This document shows, in pieces, positions 40,916 to 51,769 of a stretch of 64,000 nt of DNA. Positions within the stretch are counted from its first letter, which is position 1, and each line of letters starts with the position of its first letter. The notes under the pieces were generated by a model. The model did no database searches. It saw only the letters and a program-made list of their open reading frames with translations, and had not been told where the DNA came from. The position numbers were made by a program, and so were the translations under genes. Origin of the DNA: CAVQMC01 sp963713505 (lineage in GTDB: Bacteria; Bacteroidota; Ignavibacteria; Ignavibacteriales; Ignavibacteriaceae); the NCBI GenBank assembly GCA_963713505.1, contig CAVQMC010000025.1, positions 62,001 to 126,000 on the forward strand, written 5' to 3'.

Positions 40916-42899
40916 CTATTTAAGATAAAGCATTTTCATTGCTTTAAAGTAATATCTTCCTGAAACTAAAGATTTTGCGGACATTCTTATATAATAAACA
41001 CCGGATGCAAAATTAGAAGCATCCCAAGTCTTATTATATTCTCCCGCTTGCTCATTTTCGTTTACAAAATCTGAAACAGATTTACCTAATACATTATAAA
41101 TTATAATGTGGACATTACTTTCTTCGGGAATATTATAAGATATTTTGGTTGAAGGGTTGAAAGGATTTGGATAATTCTGCTCAAGGTAATAATTCATTTC
41201 CATAAAATCCAAATTGACAGAAACTGTGTTCGAATATGAATAAGTTCCGTCATAATCTATTTGTTTTATTCTATATTTAACCAATCCTTTAAAACCATGA
41301 TTTTCAAAATCATCTGTATAACTGTAGTTGTTTTTTGAAGTTGTAGTACCCCTGCCTTCGATATAACCAATCTTAGCCCAGTTATTATTTATAAATCTTT
41401 CGACTTCAAATCCTTTGTTATTTTTTTCAGTTGCAGTAGTCCAATTCAAAATAACTTTATGATCACCAATATTAGCAGTAAAAGAAGTAAGCTCAACAGG
41501 AACTTCAGTAATTAATAAAGAAGCTTCATTGCTGTAATTAGAAACTGATGAATCATCATATGCAATTACTCTGTAAGTATAATTAGAAGCGGAAGTTACA
41601 TTATCAATGTATGTTGTTGTTGCCGAACCAACAGAATCTATTAATGAAAAAATATTTGATGAATCTTTTCTTTCTATTTTAAATCCGGAAAAATTAGTTG
41701 AATTATTATTCCAGCTAAGTTCAATTTGACCACTTCCTAAATTTGAAGCAACTAAATTTGAAGGAGCATTTAATACCGGAGTAAATTGATATATTCTATT
41801 ATCAGATGTACAGATATAAAGTTCATGGTTCATATCAACACCAAAAGATAGAATTGAAGCAGAAGCCGTTTGAATTTGTGAATTTGAACTATCGGATAAT
41901 TGAAACTGCCAGATTTTTCTTGAACAATAATCACCGTATATATATTTACCTGTTAGCTCAGGTCTTCTCATACCTCGGTAAACATAACCTCCCGTAATTG
42001 AGCAATTACCTCCGCTGTGTGTATATTCAAAAACCGGAAAAGTATATTCCGGAGCATTACAACCCGAAGTATTATATGGATGAAATCCTTCATAACATCT
42101 CCAACCATAGTTCTTACCATTTTCAATGATATCTATTTCCTCGTACATGTTCTGTCCGACATCGCCGCACCAAATTTTATTTGTAACAGGGTCTACACTA
42201 AAGCGCCATGGGTTTCTCATTCCATATGTATAAATTTCTTCTCTGTATCCTTGTGTATTATTTACAAAGGGATTGTCAGAAGGAATTCCGTAATTCATTC
42301 CTCCTTCCGGATTATCAACATCAATCCGTAAAATTTTAGCAAGAAGGGTTTGCAAATTCTGACCATTAGCCTGCGGATCGCCTTCAGAACCTCCGTCACC
42401 TAAACCGATGTACAAATATCCATCTGGTCCGAATAATATTTGGCCGCCATTATGATTGGAATACGGCTGGTTGATTTCTATAATATCCAATTCGCTGCTT
42501 TTAATTGCAGAATCAGGATTTGTGGGACTAACTTGATAGCGTGCAACAACAGTTCTTAAAGGATTAGATTCGAGTAAAATCGACATAAAAATAACCGTTG
42601 TTTGCATAATCAGGATGAAATGCTAATCCCAATAAACCGGTTTCACCGCCGCTTGTTACAATATCCGAAATATCCAAGAATGTTTTGGATGTAGTTGTAT
42701 TTCTATTGTTTTCGAATACTTTTATAACACCTTGCTGCTCTACAACAAATAATCTATCAGTTCCGTCGCCGGCGGGATAAATTCCAACCGGAGATGAAAA
42801 TGTTAAATTCGGAAAGGCATTTTCCAACTGGAACTGGCTGTAGGATTTTTCCGAAAATAAAAGAACAATGAATAAAATGGGTATATAAATTTTTTTCAA
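40916..42899 (-). CDS. Secreted PQQ-type sugar dehydrogenase with Fn3 and type IX sorting domain (frameshifted)
   Basis: Frame 42899-42564 has a signal peptide and the start of the glucose/sorbosone dehydrogenase propeller (VGIYPAGDGTDRLFVVEQQG, GLLGLAFHPDY). The second frame continues from SNPLRTVVARYQ through GQILFGPDGYLYIGLGDGG and GMRNPWRFSVDP. The break is near 42569-42572 (an extra A gives CGAATCT for CGATCT). Then come Fn3-like segments and the sorting domain YPNPFNPSTKISY. Joined length is about 661 residues. Oxidises sugars or binds them outside the cell; PQQ use is inferred. Confidence 0.88.
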
Positions 42900-42915
42900 A
42901 TGTCACCTCTTTTAA

Positions 42916-45900
42916 TTATTTATTTTTAGTCTTTTTCATTCTTTCTTTTTTAGCTACCCCTTTTATTTTTGAACTTTGTTTTGTTGATTTCCCGTTTTTA
43001 TTGACTATTTCCTTTAGTTTTTCAGCTTTATAACCAGATTCATCGGATATTTTTTTTATCTCATTAAAAACTAAATAATTAATTTTTAATTCTTCAAAAA
43101 ATAATTTTACGGTTTCAGTGTTATTAGAAGAATTTTTTGTTGCTGCAGCTTTCTTAGGACTTTTATTTTGTGTAATTATGTCCTGGTAAAAAGGATTCGA
43201 ATAATAAATACTTCTTAAAGTAAAAATCCAATCCGTTAAAGTTATCATTTGATCTTTTGAATAATATACTACACTTTGATATTCATTAAAATTGAGATAA
43301 TTTCTGATTAAATCGTTCTCAAATAAATGATTAACAATTTGTTTGATCTCATTTTTAACTTTAGTTTCTTCAGTGACATTCTTTTTAGGTTTTGCTTTTC
43401 CATTTCTTTGCCACAGAATTTTATTTTTATCTGAAGTAAGTATTTTAATTAGGTGAATATAATTGTTTATCTCTTCTGATCTGAAACCTATTTTTTCATA
43501 AATATTATATAACACTCTGTACAAATAATATTTGTCAACTACATTTTTATCATCATCAACAGTAAAATTTATTTTTGATAAGACTATTACTGGATGTAAT
43601 AGATTTATTCTTTGTTTTTTGTTATCTGGAAACATTAATAGATTTAATGAAGCTTCTTTTATCCAAACAGCAGATGATTTTTTAGATAATTCTCTTTTAA
43701 TTAAATATGAAAATAATTCTCCGGTTTGATAATCCTTTTTTAAACCATCTATTGTCTTTTCTAATTCAATCGGGGTAGAGTTCCTTTTATTAACCTCAGA
43801 CAAAAGATTATTTAAAGGGAAATAGATATTATCCGAAAAATCCTCTTTTTTAATATTATCAATCGCTTGATTAATATTCTTTGGAAGACTTTTAATTTCA
43901 GGGTAATAGAACTTATTCAGCTCGCCTAAATTTCTATCATTTAATAACTCATATACTGAATTATGAAGCGGTTCTAAATTTAGATCATTAATATATTCTT
44001 CAATTGAATAGACGCCTTTACCTAAAAGCTGTCGATATACTTTTTCATAAATTCCGGTAGAATCATAAACTTCGCGGAAATTTAAACATACTACATATTC
44101 ATAACCTTGTAGAGCAAAATAATATCCGTATTTATGAATATCATATCCATTAATTATAAATTCCTGTCCGGATCTGTGGTCTCTATATATATAGTAAATA
44201 TTATTATCATTTTTAAGTTCAAGAGATTCCGCTAACGATTTTGTCTGCAGGTCCGATAAATTATTATTTCTTACTTTCGATGAAGATTGTTTAATTGTAC
44301 CGGCACATTGTGAATAAGAGTTATTATAAACAACTAAAGTTTTTTCTTCTCCAGATTTATTAGTAAATGCAAATACATTGTGATTTACATTTCCATGATC
44401 ATCGATAAAGTCAAACAATTCAAAATTATCAACTTGACTAAAGAGATGTCTTTTCGACATTAAAGGAAAAATTTCTTTCTGATGACGCCAAACAAGATGA
44501 TCATCTATAAATTCGTCATAGTAAGCCCTTTTATATTCCATTCCGTATTTTTCGGAAAATCCTTCTATTTGTCCATGACCAAACATGGGCAATCCGGGGA
44601 GTGTTACAAGCAGCATTGCTACACCGAAATATTTATCGCCCTTACCAAATTGATTAACTGCTGTTTCTTCATCGGGATTGCTCATAAAATTAACATAACG
44701 TTTTAATATTTCCGGATTAAACTCAATAGTGTTTTTTATTAATAATCGATACTTTTCATTTTCTTCTTTCATCATCATGTGCATAAAAGCGGAATTATAA
44801 ACCCGGTGCATGCCGAGAGTTCTAACAAAATAACCTTCCATTAACCAAAAAGCTTCTGCAAGTAAAAGAGTTTCCGGCATTTCTTTATTTATTCTGTCAA
44901 CAACTTCTCTCCAGAATTCTTCCGGCATGGCCCTATCAAATTCTTCTCTTGTTAAAGAAAAATCCGATCTTGAAGGAATTGCGCCGCCGGTTCCCGGCTG
45001 AGGAAACCACAATCTTTGATAATGTTTTTTTGCCAAAGTCATCGCTGCATCGAATCGAATAATTGGAGTCTTTCTTGCAACATGCATAATTGTTTGAATT
45101 AAAGATTCTCTTACTTCAGGGTTCAAAAGATTTAACTGCGCCGTATCATTCCACGGCATGTTAGTTCCGTCGTTGCCGTGGTAAATGTATTTATTTTCTC
45201 CGGAATATTTATCCCTTCTTTGAAAAACAACTGCAGCATCTGTTCTTTCATAATATTTATCTTCAATTTTTACTTCAACTCTGTCATCATCAGATAGATT
45301 TGGTCCGTTAAATGTATAACCCGGGAATGGAGGATAATCATTTTGAATAAAATAATCCGGTTTTTCCACAACCCATTTTGAATAAATACCTGTATGATTA
45401 GGAACCATATCACTTGCTAGTCTGATTCCTCTTTTCCAAGCTCTTTCTTTTAAATTTTCAAATGCGCTTTCACCACCTAAATCATTCGCAATTACATAAT
45501 CATACAAAGAATATGCGGAAGCTGCTGCTTCAGGATTTCCCATTATCTGTTTAATTTTTCTGGAAGCGGAACTTCTTTCCCAAATTCCTATCAGCCAAAT
45601 TGCAGTATAGTTCCAAGCACTTAATCTATCTAATTCTTCATCCGGGATTTGATCCAATCTGGTAATTTCTCTATTATATTTTTTTGAAAGCTGGTAAAGC
45701 CAAACGTGAGCATTTTTTGCAATCATAACAACTTTAGGCATCCAGTCAATATCTTTAGTAAATTTTTCAATTTCCGAATAATAAAACCTGCTTTCATCTT
45801 CGGTTAAGCCTTGACCGGCAGCTAACTTTGCTTTTAATTTATCAAAATAATCTGTGTCGAATTCATACGAAGGAACCGGAGGCGTCCCTTTCTCTCCGCC

Positions 45901-46719
45901 GCCGTGCTGAAGAAATAATTTTAGATCTTCAAGAATTAAATCTTTTCCTTTTAGTAACCTTTGATTAAATTTTTCATAAACATAAACTCCCCATTTTTCA
46001 CGTATAAAATCCAATTGTCCTTCTAAACTATAAGGACTTGCAACAATTGGTTTTCTTAAAAACTCAAAAAGCGGTAGATTTTCTTTACCGAAAGGCTTTT
46101 CTGTTATAAAGAATTTTTCTGTTTCATCTAAAAAATTAATATACTTTGATCTTTCTGAAAGAGGTCTGTCATCATATAACTCTTTTAACATTGAAGCTGC
46201 GGGATTTGAATTTTCTAGACTTAGTAGAATAATTTCTTCAAGCAAAATTTCTTTGTTTGGTTTGCCGTCTGTTGATCCGTTTAAATAATCTTGCGGCGTT
46301 TTTTTGTTTTTATAAACTTCCATCGGAGGGAATTGATTAATAAATTCCAGAAAAACCGAATTTAAATCCACATCGGAAAATTTATTTTGAAGTGTGTTTA
46401 AGCTTCTTTTAAAAACATTTACGTTATATTGTTCTTCGTAAACTCTAATTAAATAGTGAAATATTTCATGCAATAGCCCGACAGCATTTAACTGACCGGC
46501 AGTTACCATTTGCTCTTCGCTTTTTTCTTCTTTGCGTTTTGTATTTATTTTATTTGCTAATAATCTGGCAGTAGGAAAATCTGCGATTATCAAATCTCCA
46601 ATTAAAGAATATAATTTTTCATCAAAGTTATATTTTTCCCTAGAATTCTTAGATATATGAAAATCTCTGCTGAATTTTTTAAAAGTTGAAATTTTAAATC
46701 CAGAAATTATTCTAAACAT
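42916..46719 (-). CDS. Very large GH13 alpha-amylase-family protein
   Basis: 1267 residues, intact, no signal peptide. The central GH13 barrel has ASDMVPNHTG (region I), IRFDAAMTL (nucleophile Asp), LLAEAFW (acid/base Glu) and MSNPDEE in place of the usual NHD region IV. The N-terminal 300 residues and C-terminal 500 residues are unfamiliar helical domains, ending in a Lys-rich tail. The NPDE motif recalls maltosyltransferase-type (GlgE-like) members. Probably a cytoplasmic alpha-glucan-processing enzyme. A phosphorylase gene is also in the window, but far away. It lies before an amide-ligase cluster on the same strand. Confidence 0.82.
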   Translation of the reverse strand: MFRIISGFKISTFKKFSRDFHISKNSREKYNFDEKLYSLIGDLIIADFPTARLLANKINTKRKEEKSEEQMVTAGQLNAVGLLHEIFHYLIRVYEEQYNVNVFKRSLNTLQNKFSDVDLNSVFLEFINQFPPMEVYKNKKTPQDYLNGSTDGKPNKEILLEEIILLSLENSNPAASMLKELYDDRPLSERSKYINFLDETEKFFITEKPFGKENLPLFEFLRKPIVASPYSLEGQLDFIREKWGVYVYEKFNQRLLKGKDLILEDLKLFLQHGGGEKGTPPVPSYEFDTDYFDKLKAKLAAGQGLTEDESRFYYSEIEKFTKDIDWMPKVVMIAKNAHVWLYQLSKKYNREITRLDQIPDEELDRLSAWNYTAIWLIGIWERSSASRKIKQIMGNPEAAASAYSLYDYVIANDLGGESAFENLKERAWKRGIRLASDMVPNHTGIYSKWVVEKPDYFIQNDYPPFPGYTFNGPNLSDDDRVEVKIEDKYYERTDAAVVFQRRDKYSGENKYIYHGNDGTNMPWNDTAQLNLLNPEVRESLIQTIMHVARKTPIIRFDAAMTLAKKHYQRLWFPQPGTGGAIPSRSDFSLTREEFDRAMPEEFWREVVDRINKEMPETLLLAEAFWLMEGYFVRTLGMHRVYNSAFMHMMMKEENEKYRLLIKNTIEFNPEILKRYVNFMSNPDEETAVNQFGKGDKYFGVAMLLVTLPGLPMFGHGQIEGFSEKYGMEYKRAYYDEFIDDHLVWRHQKEIFPLMSKRHLFSQVDNFELFDFIDDHGNVNHNVFAFTNKSGEEKTLVVYNNSYSQCAGTIKQSSSKVRNNNLSDLQTKSLAESLELKNDNNIYYIYRDHRSGQEFIINGYDIHKYGYYFALQGYEYVVCLNFREVYDSTGIYEKVYRQLLGKGVYSIEEYINDLNLEPLHNSVYELLNDRNLGELNKFYYPEIKSLPKNINQAIDNIKKEDFSDNIYFPLNNLLSEVNKRNSTPIELEKTIDGLKKDYQTGELFSYLIKRELSKKSSAVWIKEASLNLLMFPDNKKQRINLLHPVIVLSKINFTVDDDKNVVDKYYLYRVLYNIYEKIGFRSEEINNYIHLIKILTSDKNKILWQRNGKAKPKKNVTEETKVKNEIKQIVNHLFENDLIRNYLNFNEYQSVVYYSKDQMITLTDWIFTLRSIYYSNPFYQDIITQNKSPKKAAATKNSSNNTETVKLFFEELKINYLVFNEIKKISDESGYKAEKLKEIVNKNGKSTKQSSKIKGVAKKERMKKTKNK

Positions 46720-46825
46720 TATTTTCCCTTATTATGAAGACTTAGTTAATATAATAAATACAATAAGAAAAATTTGAAAAGATAATTTAAATCACAACTT
46801 TAAGAATAAGTCTACGAAGCTGTAA

Positions 46826-48002
46826 TTATTCGTGATAAGCAATACTTGAGCCGACCCAGCTTTTATTCTTATTGAAGTCAACTCCCATCATTTTCCCCTT
46901 ACTTGTTCTAACTAAATTATGAACAAGTATAGGTTTGTCTTTCCATAAAAACATCATCCTTATTTCCACTTTTGAATAGCCATCCGGAGTTTCTATTAAA
47001 GGTGCATATTCAATTTTTTCCTGAAGAATATAATTTTCTTTGTCTTTAATATATTGTAATTTTTCCCTCGACAAATCCATTTCAACTCCATGACCAGCAA
47101 AAGAATATAAAGGCTTTAAAACATATTTGCTTAATTCATAAGGATATTCATTCATTTCATTAAGGAAAAAACAATTGGAAACATATTTACCTTTTAGAAA
47201 ATGGAAGTGAATATTTGCTTATCTTAAAAAACCAATTAGGATGGGGAAGCCATTTTACATTTATATTACTTTGAAAATCAAAATTGAGTTTAATATCTTT
47301 TCTGAAAAGTTCATCAAAAATAACACGGTTATAAATTCTTTCTATTTTGATTAGATTATCATTCTCTTTATAAAATAATTCATTCCCTTTTTGCAAAATA
47401 TTTCTAATCGAAACTGTTTTTATTCCCAATAATTTTTCCGTAGCCGCAAAATCAATCCTGGTTTTTTGTATTTCAGGGTCAATTTCCATTAAGATGACAT
47501 TTTTAGGATCGCAGTCGCCGACAATTATATTTTTTAAAAGATTTATATAATCGTTTTCATTTAGATCATTAAAATAAGTGGTAAAATTTTCTGGAATATC
47601 AAAGAACTCAAGAATTTTTCTATTCAAAAAAACTTCGTAACAATAAAGTGATGGAAAACCCTGAAGTTCAATTAATTTCGGAATATAATTTCCATCTTTT
47701 CCTAAAGTAATCGCAAAATCTATTTGCAAAAACTCCGGATGATCAGTTTCATCGGGAATTTTATATTGTTCCGGAACTGCATTATTGGAAAATTCCTTAT
47801 ACTCAGTAGTTGTTATTTGCGATATTATATTATCACATGCTTTTATTAATTCATTCTTTAACTCTTTAGAAAGAAAAAGGGGAGTTTCACAAACCTGGAA
47901 ATCGGTTGGATATTTTAGACAAGTATTTAAAGATTCTAAAAAATTATTGTAATTATTTTGATCAAAACTATCATTAAACTTTTTCCGTAATTCTTTAATC
48001 AT
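46826..48002 (-). CDS. ATP-grasp-like ligase (frameshifted)
   Basis: First frame 48002-47187; the second (about 47155-46826) continues from the break at the A4 run 47198-47201. With T4 read as T3 on the coding strand it reads LPFLKGKYVSNCFFLNEMNE. Joined length is about 392 residues. Residues such as VLKPLYSFAGHGVEMD and QEKIEYAP...RMMFLW are the ATP-binding and metal-binding parts of an ATP-grasp fold. The N-terminal half carries ELQGFPSLYCYEV, as seen in circularly arranged ATP-grasp ligases. Acceptor substrate unknown. Confidence 0.65.
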
Positions 48003-48025
48003 ATTAAAAATTAATAATTAACAAA

Positions 48026-48853
48026 TTATTTATAAACCAGGTTAAGCTGTTCAATTGCAGAATTTAAAAATGACGGCAATACTACTTTTCTAGTTAATTT
48101 AATTTTTTCCGGATCTTCCAGCCATTTTAGCATTTCAGTGTATCTTTCAATTCCAAAATTATCAACTACAAATTTTTTTCGTTCTTCTTGTTTTAAATGA
48201 TAAATCATACTTTCAGGATCAGCTTCGGGGTGAAATTGAGTTCCCATAATTTCATTAGAAATTCTGGCAGCCATAACAGCCGGCTGAGAATTATCAAAAT
48301 AAGTTTCAGTTTCAATTGCTGTTATTTCCGCACCTAACTCATTTAATGTTTTTTCATTAGGATTTATTACCTGATACTCTCTAAAATCGGCAGCATAAAA
48401 AGGATCAATTAAGTTTTTTAGAATAGGATCATCATTGCCGGCTTTAGTTTTTTTGAACGGAACAACGCCGAAAGATTTTTGAGGTCTTTTGTTAATTTCT
48501 GCAGTCTTAAAAAATCTATTCATCAATTGAAAAGAATGACAGATGAAGAAAACATATTTTTTATTTTCATTGTTTTGATTGTTGTTCCAAATATCATCCA
48601 ATAAATTAAAGTAAAGTTTTTCCCATTTTTTACCGTCACCGTCAAAAGGACTTCCGGGTCCGCCGGAAGAAATAAAAATATCATAATCTAAATTTGGAAT
48701 TTCATCTTTATATCTTGTATCAAAAACATTAAAACTTATTTCAGAATCATTATGATTATTTATAGAATCCGAAACAATTTCTTTAATGCAGCGCATTCCT
48801 TCATTTGGTTCGTTGTTATATAAATCTATAACAGCAATTTTAAGTTTGTTCAT
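48026..48853 (-). CDS. Class I glutamine amidotransferase-like protein
   Basis: 275 residues with the GMP-synthase-like amidotransferase fold. Triad visible: Cys105 in FFICHSFQLM, His208 and Glu210 in GTQFHPEAD. The oxyanion loop is SSGGPGSPFDG (62-71). It can hydrolyse glutamine for ammonia or cleave gamma-glutamyl bonds. Sits between an ATP-grasp-like ligase and a GCS2-type ligase, in a gene row with spacings below 30 bp, so a role in the same pathway is likely. Confidence 0.88.
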   Translation of the reverse strand: MNKLKIAVIDLYNNEPNEGMRCIKEIVSDSINNHNDSEISFNVFDTRYKDEIPNLDYDIFISSGGPGSPFDGDGKKWEKLYFNLLDDIWNNNQNNENKKYVFFICHSFQLMNRFFKTAEINKRPQKSFGVVPFKKTKAGNDDPILKNLIDPFYAADFREYQVINPNEKTLNELGAEITAIETETYFDNSQPAVMAARISNEIMGTQFHPEADPESMIYHLKQEERKKFVVDNFGIERYTEMLKWLEDPEKIKLTRKVVLPSFLNSAIEQLNLVYK

Positions 48854-48878
48854 AAAGCCACAATTTTTTATAGAAATA

Positions 48879-49997
48879 TTAAAAATTCACATTTAATCCA
48901 ACGTGTGTTTCATCAATTATATAATCAACAACTTTTTTGAGATCAGAAGTTTCTTCCCAAACTTTTATTTGTCTATCTGCCCCGGTTCCATTATGCAAAA
49001 TATTATATACTTTTTGTATTTCTTCGCGCGATCCTAAATCGTCAACAACATCATCAATAAATTCTAAAAGTTCATTAACCAGAATTTTATATTCTACTTC
49101 TTCTTTTTTGCCAAAGTCGATTAACTTACCGTGAATTCCATAACGGGCTGCACGCCATTTATTTTCTGCGATCAAAGCTCTTCTATATAATCTAAATCCA
49201 AGATTTTGTTTAATTAAGTTATGAAGTTTTGCAACGAGTGCCTGCATAATTGCAGCTAAAGTAATTGTTTCGTCAACGGTCATTGGAATATCACAAATAC
49301 GGAATTCTAAGGTATTAAAAACCGGATGAGTTCTTATATCCCACCAAATTTTTTTTGCATTATCGATGCAGTTTGTTTTTATCAATAAATTTACATGATT
49401 ATCATATTCAGCAAGGCTGTTAAAATAATCGGGAATTCCTGTTCGCGGAAATCTATCGAATACTTTGCTTCTATAAGATTTAAATCCTGTATTTCTTCCA
49501 AGCCAAAAAGGAGAATTTGTCGACAAAGCAAAAACATGCGGAAGAAAATATCTAGCAGCATTCATAATATGAATTGCAATTTCCCGGTCGGTAACTCCTA
49601 CATGCACATGAAGACCGAAAATTAAATTAGCTCTGGCAACCTGCTGCATATCGGTAACAATTGTATGATATCTCGGATGATCTGTAATTTGCTGATCCTT
49701 CCAATGAGAAAAAGGATGAGTTCCTGCTGCAGCAATTCTTAATCCGTTTTTTACGGCAAGTTCAGCAAGATTTTTTCTTAATCTAGTAACTTGTTCTCTA
49801 GCTTCGTGAATATCTTTACAAACATCAGTTCCCATTTCAACAACAGACTGATGCATTTCCGGCTTTACATTTTCAGCCAGGATTACTTTCCCGTCTTCAA
49901 GTATTTCCTGTATATGTGAACGGAGTTCTCTTGTCTCAGGATCTATTATTTGGAATTCCTCTTCAACTCCTAATGTAAAAAGTCCGGGATCTGACAT
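48879..49997 (-). CDS. GCS2/YbdK-type carboxylate-amine ligase
   Basis: 372 residues of the glutamate-cysteine-ligase-like YbdK family: GVEEEFQIID (10-19) with metal-binding Glu residues, GLHVHVGV, THPVFNTLEFRICDIPMT and WRAARYGIHG. It joins a carboxylate to an amine using ATP. E. coli YbdK has weak gamma-glutamylcysteine activity, but many family members act in unknown pathways. Gene neighbours are ATP-grasp and amidotransferase genes. Confidence 0.92.
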   Translation of the reverse strand: MSDPGLFTLGVEEEFQIIDPETRELRSHIQEILEDGKVILAENVKPEMHQSVVEMGTDVCKDIHEAREQVTRLRKNLAELAVKNGLRIAAAGTHPFSHWKDQQITDHPRYHTIVTDMQQVARANLIFGLHVHVGVTDREIAIHIMNAARYFLPHVFALSTNSPFWLGRNTGFKSYRSKVFDRFPRTGIPDYFNSLAEYDNHVNLLIKTNCIDNAKKIWWDIRTHPVFNTLEFRICDIPMTVDETITLAAIMQALVAKLHNLIKQNLGFRLYRRALIAENKWRAARYGIHGKLIDFGKKEEVEYKILVNELLEFIDDVVDDLGSREEIQKVYNILHNGTGADRQIKVWEETSDLKKVVDYIIDETHVGLNVNF

Positions 49998-50012
49998 AAT
50001 GAACTTTCTAAA

Positions 50013-50972
50013 TTATTTATTAATTGGTTTATTGTTTGCAAAAGAAGTCATGAAATCACCCCATGTTAAATTATTCATTCCGGTTTTATGATTTTTTGCT
50101 TTTTCTACTGCCATATTTGCAGCGTTCTCAACTATCCATTCAAAATTTTCTTCACCGACAGAATGTAAATCAGCATCCGGTGCAGGGTTGCAAAAATCAA
50201 TCGCGTATGGTTCTCCATTTCTAACCGCAAATTCAACCGTGTTAAAATCATAACCAAGTGCTTTATTTAATTGAATAACTCCTTCTTCAACTTTCTGCAG
50301 AAGTTTTGCTTCTACAGGTTTTCTATTCTTAACATACCTTAAATGATGAGGCTGTCTGGGATCATACTGCATAATATGAACATGTTTGCGATCGAGACAA
50401 TAACACCTGAAATATTCTTTAAAAACAATTTCTTCCTGAAGCATCATTACAAGTTGATCGGTTTCATTATATGCATTAAAAAATTCTTCTTGATTATTGA
50501 TTTTATAAACATTTTTCCAGCCTCCTCCGGCAAATGGTTTAAAGAATGCAGGGAAGCCTACATAATTAAATATTTTTTCCCAATCCATTGGATATGCTAA
50601 GTTGCGGAATGAATTCTCATTTGTATCAGGCGGATGATTTTTAGAAGGAAGCAGTACAGTCTTAGGAACATTCACGCCGATTTTTGTTGCCAAGGCATTA
50701 TTAAAAAATTTGTCATCGGCACTCCACCAAAACGGATTGTTTATTACAGCGGTTCCGGTTATGGCGGCATTTTTCAGCATCGCACGGTAAAAAGGAACAT
50801 CTTGAGAAATTCTATCAATAATGACATCATATCCAAGAGGTTCACCTTGAATTACTTTATCTATCCTTATAAGTTCGGCAGTAATTCCATCGATTTTTTT
50901 TGAATTAATTCTGTTTACAAAAGCTTCCGGAAAAGTGTTTTCCTGTCCGAATAGAATTCCGATTTTTTTCAT
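50013..50972 (-). CDS. ATP-grasp domain ligase (RimK-like)
   Basis: 319 residues. N-terminal Rossmann-like part, ATP-grasp core with YVGFPAFFKPFAGGGWKNVY (ATP binding), then LQEEIVFKEYFRCYCLD and the metal-binding NTVEFAVRNGEPYAIDFCNPAP (Glu, Asp, Asn). No signal peptide. Forms an acylphosphate and then an amide bond with an amine. The partner substrates are not visible; it is 16 bp upstream of the YbdK-type gene in operon order. Confidence 0.88.
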   Translation of the reverse strand: MKKIGILFGQENTFPEAFVNRINSKKIDGITAELIRIDKVIQGEPLGYDVIIDRISQDVPFYRAMLKNAAITGTAVINNPFWWSADDKFFNNALATKIGVNVPKTVLLPSKNHPPDTNENSFRNLAYPMDWEKIFNYVGFPAFFKPFAGGGWKNVYKINNQEEFFNAYNETDQLVMMLQEEIVFKEYFRCYCLDRKHVHIMQYDPRQPHHLRYVKNRKPVEAKLLQKVEEGVIQLNKALGYDFNTVEFAVRNGEPYAIDFCNPAPDADLHSVGEENFEWIVENAANMAVEKAKNHKTGMNNLTWGDFMTSFANNKPINK

Positions 50973-51046
50973 TAAACTCCTGTTAGATTTATTTAATAAA
51001 TTGATTTATAAAATAAGAAGAAAAAAAAAGAGTAAGAAGAGTAAAT

Positions 51047-51769
51047 TTATTTAACAATTTGTGAAAGATATTCAGGGAACATCTCCCGCCACCAATTCCA
51101 ATCATGTCCGGCACCGCTGCGTACATCAAGCCAGTGAGCAATTCCTTTTTCATTTAAAATTCTTGACAGGTTTTCATTTTCATCTTTGCACATATCATGT
51201 TCGCCGGTTCCTAAAACAATTCCAATATGATTTATTCTATCCAAATACCATGCATCGGTTAAATTCGGCATATAATCAGGAGGATTATTAAAGTAACAAT
51301 TTTCGTCGTAATAACCTTCTATAAATTGTTTAATATCAAAACATCCTCCCATGCAGATTAAATAGCCTACTTTATCAGGATGTTTAAATGAAATATTTGC
51401 CGCATGATAAGCGCCTAAACTGCAGCCAGCAAGTGCAACTTTATTATATTCAGTTTCATGTTTTGCAAATTCTATAACATCATTTAAAATTAAATTTTCA
51501 TACGCCATGTGTGTTTTAACTCTGTCAGCAGGATGAATTGAGTAATTATACCAGCTTTGAGAATCAATTCCGTCTGGACAATATATTTTTATTTTGCCTT
51601 CTTCAATTAATTGTGAAGCCGATTCAATAAGTTTGAAATCTTTTAATTCGTAGTATCTAGCCTGAGATGTTGGAAAAGCAATTACAGGATAACCGGAATG
51701 TCCGAAAACCAGCATTTCAAATTCACGGCTGAGATATTCGGAATACCATTTATGATATTCTTCTTTCAA
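51047..51769 (-). CDS. Alpha/beta-hydrolase putative esterase
   Basis: 240 residues with nucleophile elbow GCSLGA (Ser117), downstream GAGHDWNWWRE with catalytic His, and an Asp candidate in GEHDM. It resembles COG4947-like esterases of about 240 residues. First gene of the minus-strand cluster with ATP-grasp and GCS2 genes. It could remove an ester or activate a substrate (inference). Confidence 0.85.
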   Translation of the reverse strand: MKEEYHKWYSEYLSREFEMLVFGHSGYPVIAFPTSQARYYELKDFKLIESASQLIEEGKIKIYCPDGIDSQSWYNYSIHPADRVKTHMAYENLILNDVIEFAKHETEYNKVALAGCSLGAYHAANISFKHPDKVGYLICMGGCFDIKQFIEGYYDENCYFNNPPDYMPNLTDAWYLDRINHIGIVLGTGEHDMCKDENENLSRILNEKGIAHWLDVRSGAGHDWNWWREMFPEYLSQIVK

